Assembly (NCBI RefSeq): GCF_003412465.1
Contig: NZ_QTJV01000013.1
Coordinates: 62,001 to 126,000 of the forward strand
Length of the DNA: 64,000 nt
Source: Chitinophaga silvisoli
GTDB lineage: Bacteria > Bacteroidota > Bacteroidia > Chitinophagales > Chitinophagaceae
Direction of reading: 5' to 3'
Below, piece after piece: positions 25,649-34,615 of this stretch (position 1 is its first letter; each line of letters starts with the position of its first letter). The position numbers and the translations under genes were made by a program. The notes beneath the pieces are model-generated. The model was not told where the DNA came from. It made no database searches and saw only the letters and a program-made list of their open reading frames with translations.

Positions 25649-26302
25649 CTAAATGTCTATTTCAAGTTCATCTTTTACTGCTGAAACCCCTGGAGTAGAC
25701 CAAACTACCTGCTCTACTTCTTCCCTCTCGCGCCAGGAACGAACCTTTCCTTTCAGGGTGATCGTCTTATTCTCTGTTAAGAGGGTGATATTGTCCGCTT
25801 CAATATTTGCCATCCGTTGCAATGCCTTTTTTATATTATCCTTGATAAGGAAAGCGGAGGCAGCTGGCCTGACTGTCACGAGGTTGGAGATGCCTTTTAA
25901 ACCCTGCAGGTCTTTGATAGCATCCCTGGCAGCATCCCGCTGGTATTGCCACTGTACTTCTCCTTCCAGTGTAATATACCCGTCTTCTACCTCCACATGA
26001 ATACTATCTTTAGGCACCAGGTTGCTCCAGGAGAGTACATCTACCGCCGCCTGGGCAATAGCTGCATCTGATTTCTTATTACTGCTGGGATATTCGACTT
26101 CCACATCCATGGCCACAGCCTTCACATCCTTCACTCTTTTCACGGCCCGTTCTGCAGCCAGTTTTTTACTCAGGCTATCCACAGTTCCACTCAGGGTTAC
26201 AATACCATTTTTAACAGATACCCCTATTTCAACTGCATTCAGGGATGGCTCCCAAAGCAGCTCTTCCTGGACATCCTGCTGGACTAAATAATCACTTTTC
26301 AT
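25649..26302 (-). CDS. Triple BON-domain protein
   Basis: 217 residues made of three BON domains (about 5-70, 78-145, 150-217), each with the pattern 'I-x-V-x-V-x-(N/D)-G-x-(I/V)-T-L-x-G-x-V' (VSVKNGIVTLSGTV; VEVEDGYITLEGEV; LLTENKTITLKGKV). There is no signal peptide, so unlike OsmY it is probably cytoplasmic. BON domains bind phospholipid or are linked to envelope and osmotic stress. Triple-BON proteins of this form are commonly found beside Usp and Hsp20 genes in low-oxygen stress clusters. Confidence 0.88.
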   Translation of the reverse strand: MKSDYLVQQDVQEELLWEPSLNAVEIGVSVKNGIVTLSGTVDSLSKKLAAERAVKRVKDVKAVAMDVEVEYPSSNKKSDAAIAQAAVDVLSWSNLVPKDSIHVEVEDGYITLEGEVQWQYQRDAARDAIKDLQGLKGISNLVTVRPAASAFLIKDNIKKALQRMANIEADNITLLTENKTITLKGKVRSWREREEVEQVVWSTPGVSAVKDELEIDI

Positions 26303-26342
26303 GATTTTTCATTTTAGGGTGAAAAAATAAACCAAGCACATG

Positions 26343-26364
26343 GCGGGTGGAAAACTCCACCCGC
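26343..26364 (-). terminator. Hairpin between the YtxH-like and BON genes
   Basis: GCGGGTGGA (26343-26351) pairs perfectly with TCCACCCGC (26356-26364) around a 4-nt loop. There is only a weak T-tract on the minus strand, so it may give partial termination or RNA protection between the two genes. Confidence 0.6.
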
Positions 26365-26438
26365 AGTTCATAGTACTTTCATTTTTTTTGATTGCCTTAC
26401 TTTATGCAGATTTTAAGTCCACTGCTTATATATCTTTA

Positions 26439-26600
26439 CTAAATGGTTTCTATTGATTCCTGTCCGTTACCATGCTTTTTCTTCTTCATTGCTGTAAGCA
26501 CTCGTTTTCCTTTTTCTGTCTTTGTAAGGAGAGCGCCGATGGCAGCTCCGGCAATCGCTACTGAAGCGATAACTGAAATGGCTTTTTGATAATTTTTCAT
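26439..26600 (-). CDS. YtxH-like small stress protein
   Basis: 53 residues. One short hydrophobic, Ala/Gly-rich stretch (AISVIASVAIAGAAIGALLT) is followed by KTEKGKRV and a lysine-rich tail (MKKKKHGNGQ). This is the shape of YtxH/gas-vesicle-like small stress proteins (GxxxGxLxxPxxGxxxR). It lies upstream of the BON gene on the same strand, and an exact Fnr-like palindrome lies 78 bp upstream of its start. The ATG is clear and the composition is protein-like. Confidence 0.65.
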   Translation of the reverse strand: MKNYQKAISVIASVAIAGAAIGALLTKTEKGKRVLTAMKKKKHGNGQESIETI

Positions 26601-26902
26601 ATTGGGGCGTTTTTAGTGTTGGAATAAAGTTGGTATTTTCTTTAATAAAAAAGATTAAGAATCATCATTACAGATATTGATATCCATCACATTGAACGAG
26701 GTAAGGCGGGTAGCAGACAGGCAATAAAAAGTAAGCACCCCCTATTGAAAATGCTATATCTGTACGACCTGGCCTTCCTTCACATCCGGCAAAGAAAAAA
26801 CTGAAGTAATCAGTTGAATGTTACTTTTTATTATGATCCGGATCATTGAAGCCAGGTATGATTGTAGGCTAGATTTGTATAGTAATCAATAAATCTTCCA
26901 CC
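26601..26902. promoter_or_regulatory. Divergent regulatory spacer with two Fnr-like boxes
   Basis: TGATATCCATCA (26678-26689) faces the YtxH-like gene. TGATCCGGATCA (26834-26845) is the core of a perfect 14-bp palindrome and lies before the P-type ATPase operon. An exact -7 box TAGATTTG at 26870-26877 implies a start near 26881, so the second box is centred about 41 bp upstream, a class II activator position. No other gene is visible in this spacer. Confidence 0.75.
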
Positions 26903-27183
26903 ATGAAAAAACATCCCCGGACCGAAGATTTTGTCATATTGCAAAATGAGAAAAGTGATAATTTTGCTGACCCTGACACCCTGCATCTGGACCCGAAGAA
27001 TTGTATAAGGATGGTATCAACTTAATTATTTACCTGGTGTTAAAAAATGACGGAGAGGTGATAAAAGTAGAAAATGGAGAACTAAACCAAAATCCTGCGT
27101 ATGAAACAAGCTATTTCCGGCCAGCAAGTTCCAGGAATTTCAGACGAAGACATTCCCGTCTTACAAAAGAAATATGGTCTTAA
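26903..27183 (+). pseudogene. Small gene with an apparent frameshift, leader of the ATPase operon
   Basis: An ATG at 26903 opens a frame (MKKHPRTEDFVILQNEKSDN..., 40 codons) that ends at 27023. Shifting frame near 26990-27000 lets it continue as DPEELYKDGINLIIYLVLKN and DGEVIKVENGELNQNPAYET. That second part is more protein-like than the end of the first. One missing or extra base near GACCCGAAGAA would join them. The second frame runs into the start of the ATPase gene. Either a young pseudogene, a sequencing error, or a frameshift site; function unknown. Confidence 0.45.
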
Positions 27184-29626
27184 CCTGGTAAAGTCCGAAA
27201 GGGAACATCTCCTGCTGAAGTTATTGAAGAACTTATTTACCGAGCCGATGTTTCTTTGTCTCATCCTGGCAAGTATCCTTTACCTGGTACTGAATAGCCC
27301 CCAGGATGCCATCACAATGTTCGTTGCCTTGCTCCTCATCTCTGCTATTTCAATTTACGGGGATGTAAAAAGTGAAAAGGCCATCAATGCCCTGAAGGAA
27401 TATACAGATCCATTGGTCACTGTAATCAGGAATCGTATCCAGACTAAAATCCCGGTTATTGAAATTTTGCCTTCAGATATCATATTGCTGTACGAAGGAA
27501 ATGTAATACCCGCAGATGCGGAAGTACTCATCTCAAATGATCTCAGTACCCACGAAGCCATTCTGACAGGAGAATCCTTCCCTGTCTACAAAGCTGCAGA
27601 CGGTGATAAACTGTTATACCAGGGTACGACTATCAATTCAGGCAGCTGCACGGCAATAGTGACAAAAACAGGCAGGAACACGCAACTCGGCAAGCTACAA
27701 CAATCACTCCATGCCCCTGATAATACAAAAACACTTATGCAGGAACAGACCAGGCGAATTATGTATCAGCTGGCTGGTATAGGTATCCTGGGGTTCTTTA
27801 TTATTTTCATCACCCAATTTCTGTATACCCGGCAGCTGGCTTTTAGCCTCCTTTCTGCATTGACCATTGCCATGGTCGCCATCCCGGAAGAAATACCGCT
27901 TGCATTTTCTTCTTTCATGGCCCTGGGTGCCTGGCAAATGAGTCGCTCAGGCATTATCTGCAAAAACCCGCAGGTGATCGAAGACCTCGGTACCATGAAC
28001 TACCTCTGCCTGGACAAAACAGGTACCCTTACTGAAAACAGGATGGTGATCGCCATGGTTTATAATCACAGGACGGGGCAGCTCTCACAGATCCTTCCGG
28101 GCGATGCTCCAATACACCACGATCTCTTTTACTGTGCCCTTCTGGCCAGCGAAAAAACACCCTTTGACCAGATGGAAAAAGTCATTCATAAATATTTCTC
28201 CGCCTTTGGTCCCGGGCAATACCAGTTTCCTAACCTGGTACACGAATATAACCTGGATGGCACACCACCAATGATGACACATGTTTACAGTGTCAATCAC
28301 CAGCAGATAGCCGCCGCCAAAGGGGCCGCAGAACGGATCTTAATGGTCACGGGTACAGCAGATCCACAGGTAAGCGCCTACCTGGCTCAAATGGGAAATA
28401 TGGGATACCGGGTACTGGGAATAGCCAGTGCAGCAGCAAATGAAAATGAACCTATTCCTGAACTGCAGGATAACTGGAACTGGCAGTTTGAAGGCCTGAT
28501 CGCATTCCAGGATCCAATCAGGAAAGAAGCACGCGAAGTAATAAAGACGCTGAATGCCGCTGGTATCAAATCATTACTGCTCACAGGCGATCACCAGGCC
28601 ACTGCCAGCTGCATAGCCAGGGAAGCCGGCATCAGTGACAATGACCTGGCAATATCAGGCAAAGAGATCATGGAGATGGATAAAGCACGCATCTTTCAAC
28701 ACCTGCAACACACAAGCGTATACTACAGGATGTTTCCTGATGCGAAGTTAAAAGTGATTGAGACCCTGAGAGATTTCCATGCAATTACCGGCATGACAGG
28801 AGATGGTGTGAATGATGCCCCTGCACTCAGAGCGGCGCATATAGGTATCGCTATGGGACAAAAAGGAAGTGATACGGCCCGGCAGGCTGCCGACCTGGTG
28901 ATTACTGACGACGACCTGCAAAAATTGCCGCTGGCTGTTGAACAGGGACGGAAAATAAATATCAATATCCGGAAAGCCATCCGGTATATTATTTCTATAC
29001 ATATCCCGGTTATTTTAACTACTACCCTGCCTACCCTACTCTTTTTAAAAGGTACACCGCTATTCTATCCGATCCATATTATCACCCTGGAACTAATGAT
29101 GACACCAATCTGTTCTATATTCTATGAAAAAGAACCGGTAGACGCTGAATACATGAAAATGCCTCCGCATAAGCAAAAAAATGCGCTTCTTAGTTCCCGC
29201 GAACTCCTGATCAGTTCATTACTGGGTATCACAATAACAGCCGGCACCATGACCCTCTTTTATACTTACCATCCGCTTAAACCATTGGCCGAAGTACGTA
29301 CGATTGTTTTTATGACATTACTATTTGCCAATGTATTGCTCACTTTTTCCAACAGGTCTTTTAACAGGAGCCTGATTTATACATTAAAACTTCGTAATCC
29401 CCTATTGGGCTGGCTGCTCCTGTTTATATCCGTTTCAATTGCTGTTATGCTGTTTATTGCCCCGGTTGTCAGCTTTTATAGCCAGGTCATGCTATCTCCC
29501 GGAGAAATTTTCATGTGCTTAGGCACGGCCTTTGTGAGCATAGTATGGTTTGAAATATACAAACTGCTCATCCAAAAAAAACCTCTTCATGAACATCCTC
29601 CACAAGAGTCGCAGGGAATTTATTAA
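27101..29626 (+). CDS. Cation-transporting P-type ATPase (P2-like, CtpF-type)
   Basis: 841 residues. The phosphorylation motif is DKTGTLT with D305, TGES is at 156-159, and GDGVNDAPAL with a following DLVITDDD hinge is complete. The transmembrane ion motif reads IPEEIPLAF (262-266) instead of the PEGLP of Ca2+-ATPases, and there is no CPC and no N-terminal metal-binding domain, so it is not a heavy-metal P1B pump. It should pump a cation (Ca2+, Mg2+ or H+ are open) across the inner membrane. An Fnr-like box and a promoter lie upstream. The hemerythrin gene starts inside its 3' end. Confidence 0.9.
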   Translation: MKQAISGQQVPGISDEDIPVLQKKYGLNLVKSEREHLLLKLLKNLFTEPMFLCLILASILYLVLNSPQDAITMFVALLLISAISIYGDVKSEKAINALKEYTDPLVTVIRNRIQTKIPVIEILPSDIILLYEGNVIPADAEVLISNDLSTHEAILTGESFPVYKAADGDKLLYQGTTINSGSCTAIVTKTGRNTQLGKLQQSLHAPDNTKTLMQEQTRRIMYQLAGIGILGFFIIFITQFLYTRQLAFSLLSALTIAMVAIPEEIPLAFSSFMALGAWQMSRSGIICKNPQVIEDLGTMNYLCLDKTGTLTENRMVIAMVYNHRTGQLSQILPGDAPIHHDLFYCALLASEKTPFDQMEKVIHKYFSAFGPGQYQFPNLVHEYNLDGTPPMMTHVYSVNHQQIAAAKGAAERILMVTGTADPQVSAYLAQMGNMGYRVLGIASAAANENEPIPELQDNWNWQFEGLIAFQDPIRKEAREVIKTLNAAGIKSLLLTGDHQATASCIAREAGISDNDLAISGKEIMEMDKARIFQHLQHTSVYYRMFPDAKLKVIETLRDFHAITGMTGDGVNDAPALRAAHIGIAMGQKGSDTARQAADLVITDDDLQKLPLAVEQGRKININIRKAIRYIISIHIPVILTTTLPTLLFLKGTPLFYPIHIITLELMMTPICSIFYEKEPVDAEYMKMPPHKQKNALLSSRELLISSLLGITITAGTMTLFYTYHPLKPLAEVRTIVFMTLLFANVLLTFSNRSFNRSLIYTLKLRNPLLGWLLLFISVSIAVMLFIAPVVSFYSQVMLSPGEIFMCLGTAFVSIVWFEIYKLLIQKKPLHEHPPQESQGIY

Positions 29627-30278
29627 TATAGTTGCCATTGGTGCTGTTGCAGGAACAGGCCTATTAACCGCATGTGGAAAAAAGGAAGACGAAGGACAAA
29701 AAATATCACCGCCGGAAGACCTGATGCAGGAACACGGCTTGCTAAACAGGATCCTTCTCATATACGATCACTGCGGAAATTTATTGCAGCAAAAACAGGA
29801 TTTTCCTATAACTGCCCTACAGCAATCAGCTACAATCATCCGGACCTTTGTAGAAGATTATCATGAAAAACAGGAGGAAAATTACCTGTTCCCTCGCTTC
29901 ATAAAAGCCAATCAGCTTACATCACTGGTCAATACCCTACTGGTACAACACAATGCAGGCCGGACTATTACAGACCACTTACTACACCTGACCCGCTCGC
30001 AAAACACCTCCGACAATGAACGACAGGAGCTGATAAGATTACTCTCTGCTTTTAACACCATGTACCGCCCGCACGAAGCCAGGGAAGACACCGTGCTGTT
30101 TCCTGCATTCAGAAAAATTGTATCTGGCCATGAGTATGATGCCCTGGGAGAAGAATTTGAGAAAAACGAAGAAAAGAAATTTGGCAAAGATGGATTTGAC
30201 CATATTTTAGAGAAAGTGGCAGGAATAGAAAAGTCATTGCATATTTATGAACTTGACCAATTCACTCCTTTGGCCTGA
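29589..30278 (+). CDS. Hemerythrin-like (HHE) lipoprotein with Tat signal
   Basis: 229 residues from the ATG at 29589, overlapping the ATPase by 38 bases. The N-terminus has a twin-arginine motif (SRREFI) followed by a hydrophobic stretch and a lipobox LTAC with C29, so it is probably exported folded by Tat and lipidated. The body is a hemerythrin-type four-helix bundle with metal-ligand candidates in LMQEHGLLNRIL, DYHEKQEENYLFPRF, VQHNAGRTI and PHEAREDTVLFPAF. Such diiron proteins bind oxygen or NO. Location next to a low-oxygen-type promoter makes oxygen sensing or scavenging plausible. Confidence 0.85.
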   Translation: MNILHKSRREFINIVAIGAVAGTGLLTACGKKEDEGQKISPPEDLMQEHGLLNRILLIYDHCGNLLQQKQDFPITALQQSATIIRTFVEDYHEKQEENYLFPRFIKANQLTSLVNTLLVQHNAGRTITDHLLHLTRSQNTSDNERQELIRLLSAFNTMYRPHEAREDTVLFPAFRKIVSGHEYDALGEEFEKNEEKKFGKDGFDHILEKVAGIEKSLHIYELDQFTPLA

Positions 30279-30362
30279 GCATACAACATGAGCTTGCATC
30301 AAAAGCAATATGCAGTTCTCATTTCGTCTGCGCAGGTTCACGATTATCCCGGTAAAATAAAA

Positions 30363-30396
30363 GCTGTTCCAATGCCTGGATTGAAACAGCCTTTTT
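30363..30396. terminator. Bidirectional terminator between hemerythrin and ppsA
   Basis: GCTGTTCCAAT (30363-30373) and ATTGAAACAGC (30380-30390) form an 11-bp stem with one mismatch and a 6-nt loop, flanked by an A-run and a T-run, so it can serve both convergent genes. Confidence 0.8.
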
Positions 30397-30425
30397 AAAA
30401 AACGAGCGAATGGAAACAATATTCA

Positions 30426-32789
30426 TCAAACCGCATGCGCAGCAATATCAGCCATATGGATCTGCTCAATCCCCTTCAGGAGAGCATCAGGCATATAAGA
30501 AATACTGGTTATTCCCTGCTTTACAAGATACAGGGCCATCTCCGGGAAATCACTTGCCGCCTGCCCGCAGAACCCCACAGGAATTATCTTCTCATGCGCC
30601 TTCCTGATCGTATCCGCTATCATTTCCAGTACAGCAGGGTCTTTTTCATCAAACAGTTCAGCGATCTGGGTGGCATCCCTGTCGATCCCCAGGGTCAGCT
30701 GTGTCAGATCATTGGAGCCAATTGAAAAGCCATCGAATATAGCTGCCAGTTTTTCGCCCATGATTACATTGGCGGGGATTTCTATCATCACATACACTTC
30801 CAGCCCGTTTTGCCCCCTTTCCAGCCCTAATCCGGCCATATATTTCAGCACCTGCTCTCCTTCCCTCACTGTACGACAAAAAGGAATCATCACTTTTACA
30901 TTGGTAAAGCCCATTTCATCCCTTACTTTTTTAATGGCCGCACACTCCAGGCGAAAGCCATCTTTATATAGATCATGACAATATCTGGAAGCGCCCCTGA
31001 ACCCTAGCATCGGATTAGGTTCTACCGGTTCAAATTGTTTGCCTCCCAGCAGGGCAGCATATTCATTGGTCTTAAAATCACTCATCCGGACCACTACCTG
31101 TTTGGGATAAAATGCCGCGGCAATGGTTGCAATCCCCTGTGACAGGCGATCGATGAAATAAGCCGGCTTATCCGGGTAGCTGCTGGTCAGCTGTTCTATT
31201 TTTTCGCGTACCCCGGCATCCTTCAGTTCATTAAACTTTACCAGTGCCATAGGATGCACACCGATAAATGAAGCAATGATAAATTCCATACGCAGCAAGC
31301 CAACGCCGGCATTGGGATAAAATGAAAGCCTGAAAGCCTGTGCAGGATCACTGATAATCAGCATGGGCAATACATGTTCCGGCAGTGAAACCGTATCCAG
31401 GTCCTTCTTATCTTCTCTGAAAGGCAGTATGCCTTCATAGACAATGCCGGTATCACCTTCACAACAGGACACTGTAATGGCCTGCCCATCACGGATTGCG
31501 GTGGTGGCATCCTTACAACCTACAACGGCTGCAATGCCGGATTCGCGGGCCACAATAGCCGCATGGCTGGTTCGCCCGCCAGTATTGGTCACCAGTGCAC
31601 CCGCTTTTTTGAATACGGGATCCCAGTCAGGGCTGGTAGTATTGGTAACAACTATATCCCCGGCTTTGATCTGCCAGGCATCGGCAGGAGAAGAGAGGAT
31701 CCTGGCAGTTCCTGCTACCACCTTACTGCCGATAGCAATACCTTTCGCCAGCACCTCGCTTTTCTTTTCCAGGTGCCAGGTAGAAAGGTACCTGCTATCT
31801 TCCCTTGAGTGCACAGTTTCCGGTCTGGCCTGTACAATGTACAGCTGCCCGTTTACCCCATCTTTTGCCCATTCGATATCCATGGGCAGGCCATAGTGAG
31901 ATTCTATTTTCACTGCCCACTCGGCCAGCTGCAATACCTCCTGATCTGTCAATACCATTTCCTTTTGTTTGGATACAGATACAGGAATATTTTCCAGGGC
32001 ATTACCATGCTCGCCAAAGCACAGCATCTTATCTTTGGAACCTACGCGCTTCCGGATGATGGTATGTGTAGGTTTAAATACCAGGTATTCATCAGGTACG
32101 ACCGCTCCCTGAACGATATTTTCCCCCAGGCCCCAGATGCCGTTTACCAGCACGACGTTACGGAATCCGGAGTCCGGATCCAGGGTAAAACATACACCGG
32201 AAGCGGAGAGGTCAGAGCGAACCATTCGTTGTATACCGACGGACAATGCAACTTTTTCATGTTTGAATCCATGATCTTCCCGGTATTTGATGGCCCTGTC
32301 AGTATACAAAGAAGCATAACATTGAATGACGGTCCGGATCAGGGCATCTTCTCCCCTGATATTTAAAAACGATTCATGCTGGCCGGCAAAACTTGCATCC
32401 GGCAGATCCTCAGCCGTGGCACTGCTTCGTACTGCCACGGGCCATGATTCATCGCCGCATAATTTACGATAAGCTGCCAGCAGCTCTATGCTTACCTCCT
32501 CCGGCAAACTTGCATTGAGCATGAGTTTGCGGGCTGCAGCTCCTTTTTCAGCCAGGTTAGACCACTCTTTCCTATCCAGTTCCCGCATCAGCTGGGCCAG
32601 GGGTTCCCATAAGTTATTATAATCCAGGAAGACCCAGAATGCAAATGCGTTTGTCGCAAAACCATCCGGCACATTAATACCGTCTCCTTTAAATACCTGG
32701 TACAACTCGCCCAAAGAAGCATTTTTACCACCTACCTGGGGTATATTATTCAAGCGGATCTCCGCAAAATGCATGATGAAGCTTTCCAT
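30426..32789 (-). CDS. ppsA: Phosphoenolpyruvate synthase
   Basis: About 787 residues from the ATG at 32789 (a TTG at 32813 is possible). The N-terminal ATP-grasp half starts at NIPQVGGKNASLGEL. The phosphohistidine swivel domain has GGRTSHAAIVARE with the catalytic His. The C-terminal PEP/pyruvate barrel has NPMLGFRGASRY, VMIPFCRTVREGEQV, FSIGSNDLTQLTLGIDRD and the GFCGQAASDF Cys loop. It makes PEP from pyruvate and ATP. It overlaps or abuts the usp gene upstream and is the last gene of a usp-usp-ppsA operon. PEP synthase beside Usp genes is typical of low-oxygen clusters. Confidence 0.95.
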   Translation of the reverse strand: MESFIMHFAEIRLNNIPQVGGKNASLGELYQVFKGDGINVPDGFATNAFAFWVFLDYNNLWEPLAQLMRELDRKEWSNLAEKGAAARKLMLNASLPEEVSIELLAAYRKLCGDESWPVAVRSSATAEDLPDASFAGQHESFLNIRGEDALIRTVIQCYASLYTDRAIKYREDHGFKHEKVALSVGIQRMVRSDLSASGVCFTLDPDSGFRNVVLVNGIWGLGENIVQGAVVPDEYLVFKPTHTIIRKRVGSKDKMLCFGEHGNALENIPVSVSKQKEMVLTDQEVLQLAEWAVKIESHYGLPMDIEWAKDGVNGQLYIVQARPETVHSREDSRYLSTWHLEKKSEVLAKGIAIGSKVVAGTARILSSPADAWQIKAGDIVVTNTTSPDWDPVFKKAGALVTNTGGRTSHAAIVARESGIAAVVGCKDATTAIRDGQAITVSCCEGDTGIVYEGILPFREDKKDLDTVSLPEHVLPMLIISDPAQAFRLSFYPNAGVGLLRMEFIIASFIGVHPMALVKFNELKDAGVREKIEQLTSSYPDKPAYFIDRLSQGIATIAAAFYPKQVVVRMSDFKTNEYAALLGGKQFEPVEPNPMLGFRGASRYCHDLYKDGFRLECAAIKKVRDEMGFTNVKVMIPFCRTVREGEQVLKYMAGLGLERGQNGLEVYVMIEIPANVIMGEKLAAIFDGFSIGSNDLTQLTLGIDRDATQIAELFDEKDPAVLEMIADTIRKAHEKIIPVGFCGQAASDFPEMALYLVKQGITSISYMPDALLKGIEQIHMADIAAHAV

Positions 32790-32796
32790 CTCCTTA

Positions 32797-33627
32797 CTAT
32801 TTATTGTGTGCAATAAAAAGTGGCCATTGGTGTTCTCTTACCAATATATCCGCCATGCTTGCCTTGAATACCATGGATAAGGCGTTGCGCTGGTAAGCAC
32901 CCATTATGACCATAGATTCCTTTTGTTGCTTTCGCAGGAAGAGGGGGATTTCCAGCTCAGGTTGTCCTTTGAGTAAATGATACTGTGCCTGGGGAGTATG
33001 CAAAGACACCAGCTCTTTCACCATATCATTGTACATGGCCGTTTCCGGCAGGTCTACACTGATGACATCCAGCGGCAGCCCATTTAATACGGGCAAGAGG
33101 TAGCCGAACATTTTAAATGCATAGATGGAAACCGGGGTACCATCGAATAGCCAAAAAACCCTTTTAATATCAGTGTAGTGTTTCGGTAGTACCAATACCG
33201 GGCATTTTGCATTGGCAAGAATTTCCCGTACAAAATGCGTGGGAGATTCTTCCCGGTACCGGGTCATAGATTCACTGGCATCCATGAGCAGGAGATCGGC
33301 ATAGCGGCTTTCTTTAACGAGGTCCTTCGCAGCCATCTCCCTGTCGCGGTGTACGAGGTAAGAGATACCAGCGTCCTTACAGGCGTTTTCAAACCTGTCT
33401 ACAGCCGCATTCCGCTCCTTCCGGTCTTCTCGAACCAGGTCTTTCACACTGTCGAGCGCATATTCTTTTTCACTGTATAACTGGTAAATACCGCGGCTTG
33501 TGTACGTTGGATCTTCCAGGAATACACCTGTAATTACAGCATTGTGCTGAATACCCATTTTAACTGCATATTGCAGGGTGCTGTCTGAAAACTTTAAGCC
33601 ATCAAAAACAGCCAGTATCTTTTTCAT
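32797..33627 (-). CDS. Universal stress protein, tandem UspA domains (copy 2)
   Basis: 276 residues. It starts MKKILAVFDGLKFSDSTLQY, like all copies here, with two Usp halves joined near residue 145. The second half ends MGAYQRNALSMVFKASMADI, where the Gly of the usual GxxGRS loop is changed, so nucleotide binding may be lost in this copy. It lies 11 bases after copy 3 and directly before ppsA, probably in one transcript. Confidence 0.9.
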   Translation of the reverse strand: MKKILAVFDGLKFSDSTLQYAVKMGIQHNAVITGVFLEDPTYTSRGIYQLYSEKEYALDSVKDLVREDRKERNAAVDRFENACKDAGISYLVHRDREMAAKDLVKESRYADLLLMDASESMTRYREESPTHFVREILANAKCPVLVLPKHYTDIKRVFWLFDGTPVSIYAFKMFGYLLPVLNGLPLDVISVDLPETAMYNDMVKELVSLHTPQAQYHLLKGQPELEIPLFLRKQQKESMVIMGAYQRNALSMVFKASMADILVREHQWPLFIAHNK

Positions 33628-33638
33628 AAAACAACTAA

Positions 33639-34469
33639 TCAGTGGTGAGCAATAAATACTGCCTGGCTAATTAACTTAATCACAGCATTTGCATGACTTG
33701 GACGCAGGAAATTAGAAATCATATTGCGGCCATAGGCACCCATTACGATAAAGGCCTTATCACGTTCCATCAGTAATTCTACCAGTCCTATTTCCACATT
33801 TCCTTCTGTAGAAAGGAAGTCCAGGTAATTATAATGAGAGTGCATCCATTCGCGGAATTTATATCTCTCTTCCGGGCTTACCTGTTCCGGGTTAATACTG
33901 ACAACGACTGTTTTTAGATCTTTAAATTGGGGAAAAAGGTAAGTGAATTGTTTAATTGCATGAATGGAAGATGCCTTTCCATCATAAGTAAACACCAGCT
34001 CACTGATACTTGTAAAAGTATTCGGCATAATTACTACGGGGCACTCAGCATTGCTCATGACATCCTTTACAAATTCAGAAGGTGTGCCTTCCGGGTTGGC
34101 TGTAAAAGAGGTGCCTACGTTGAGTAATATGAGATCGGCGTACCTGCTTTCCAAAATCACCTCTGCAAGTGGATTGCCACGATCCCTGTGTACAGCACAG
34201 TCGATCCCTTTACTTTCACAGGCAGTTTTGAAGCGCTGAATATTAGTGTCACAGGTATGTTGTTTCAGGGAAACAGGTTCCTCCGTTACATTGAGCCCGG
34301 CATTTACAGCAGCTGCTCTGATCATGCTGTCTGTTCGCATTTCGGATTCATCATTTTCCAGGAAGATGGCAAGTAATTTTGATTTGAACAGGCCACTGAT
34401 ATAGCCTGCAAATTCCAGGTTTTCAAGATGCAGGTCGAGTGCGTCTGTAACGAATAATATCTTTTTCAT
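33639..34469 (-). CDS. Universal stress protein, tandem UspA domains (copy 3)
   Basis: 276 residues from the ATG at 34469, where the protein starts MKKILFVTDALDLHLENLEF; the frame is open further upstream but the extension does not look like Usp. Two Usp halves; the second ends GAYGRNMISNFLRPSHANAV, a good match to the ATP-binding loop. It is close in sequence to copy 1 (shared FTYDGKASSIHAIKQFTYLF). First gene of the usp-usp-ppsA operon. Confidence 0.9.
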   Translation of the reverse strand: MKKILFVTDALDLHLENLEFAGYISGLFKSKLLAIFLENDESEMRTDSMIRAAAVNAGLNVTEEPVSLKQHTCDTNIQRFKTACESKGIDCAVHRDRGNPLAEVILESRYADLILLNVGTSFTANPEGTPSEFVKDVMSNAECPVVIMPNTFTSISELVFTYDGKASSIHAIKQFTYLFPQFKDLKTVVVSINPEQVSPEERYKFREWMHSHYNYLDFLSTEGNVEIGLVELLMERDKAFIVMGAYGRNMISNFLRPSHANAVIKLISQAVFIAHH

Positions 34470-34491
34470 AACGATCATTTTTACAAATGAC

Positions 34492-34607
34492 AGGATGAAG
34501 TTGTACGAACAATAATCCGGGGGCATAGAAGCATTCATCAGGCAATCTTCACTTCCCTGAATACAGGATCCAGGCCGGCGGATTTATTGCCGATACAACT
34601 TCATCCT
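34492..34607. repeat. 14-bp perfect inverted repeat spanning the usp/hsp20 spacer
   Basis: AGGATGAAGTTGTA (34492-34505) and TACAACTTCATCCT (34594-34607) are exact reverse complements 88 bp apart. They bracket almost the whole spacer between the hsp20 stop and the usp start. Possible roles are a long-range RNA stem at the end of hsp20 mRNA or two copies of a protein-binding site in opposite orientation. Confidence 0.7.
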
Positions 34608-34615
34608 TCATCCTA

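Noticed and set aside
27704..28980. Several antisense ORFs inside the P-type ATPase gene
   Set aside because: They are shadows of a gene whose catalytic motifs are all present in the other frame.
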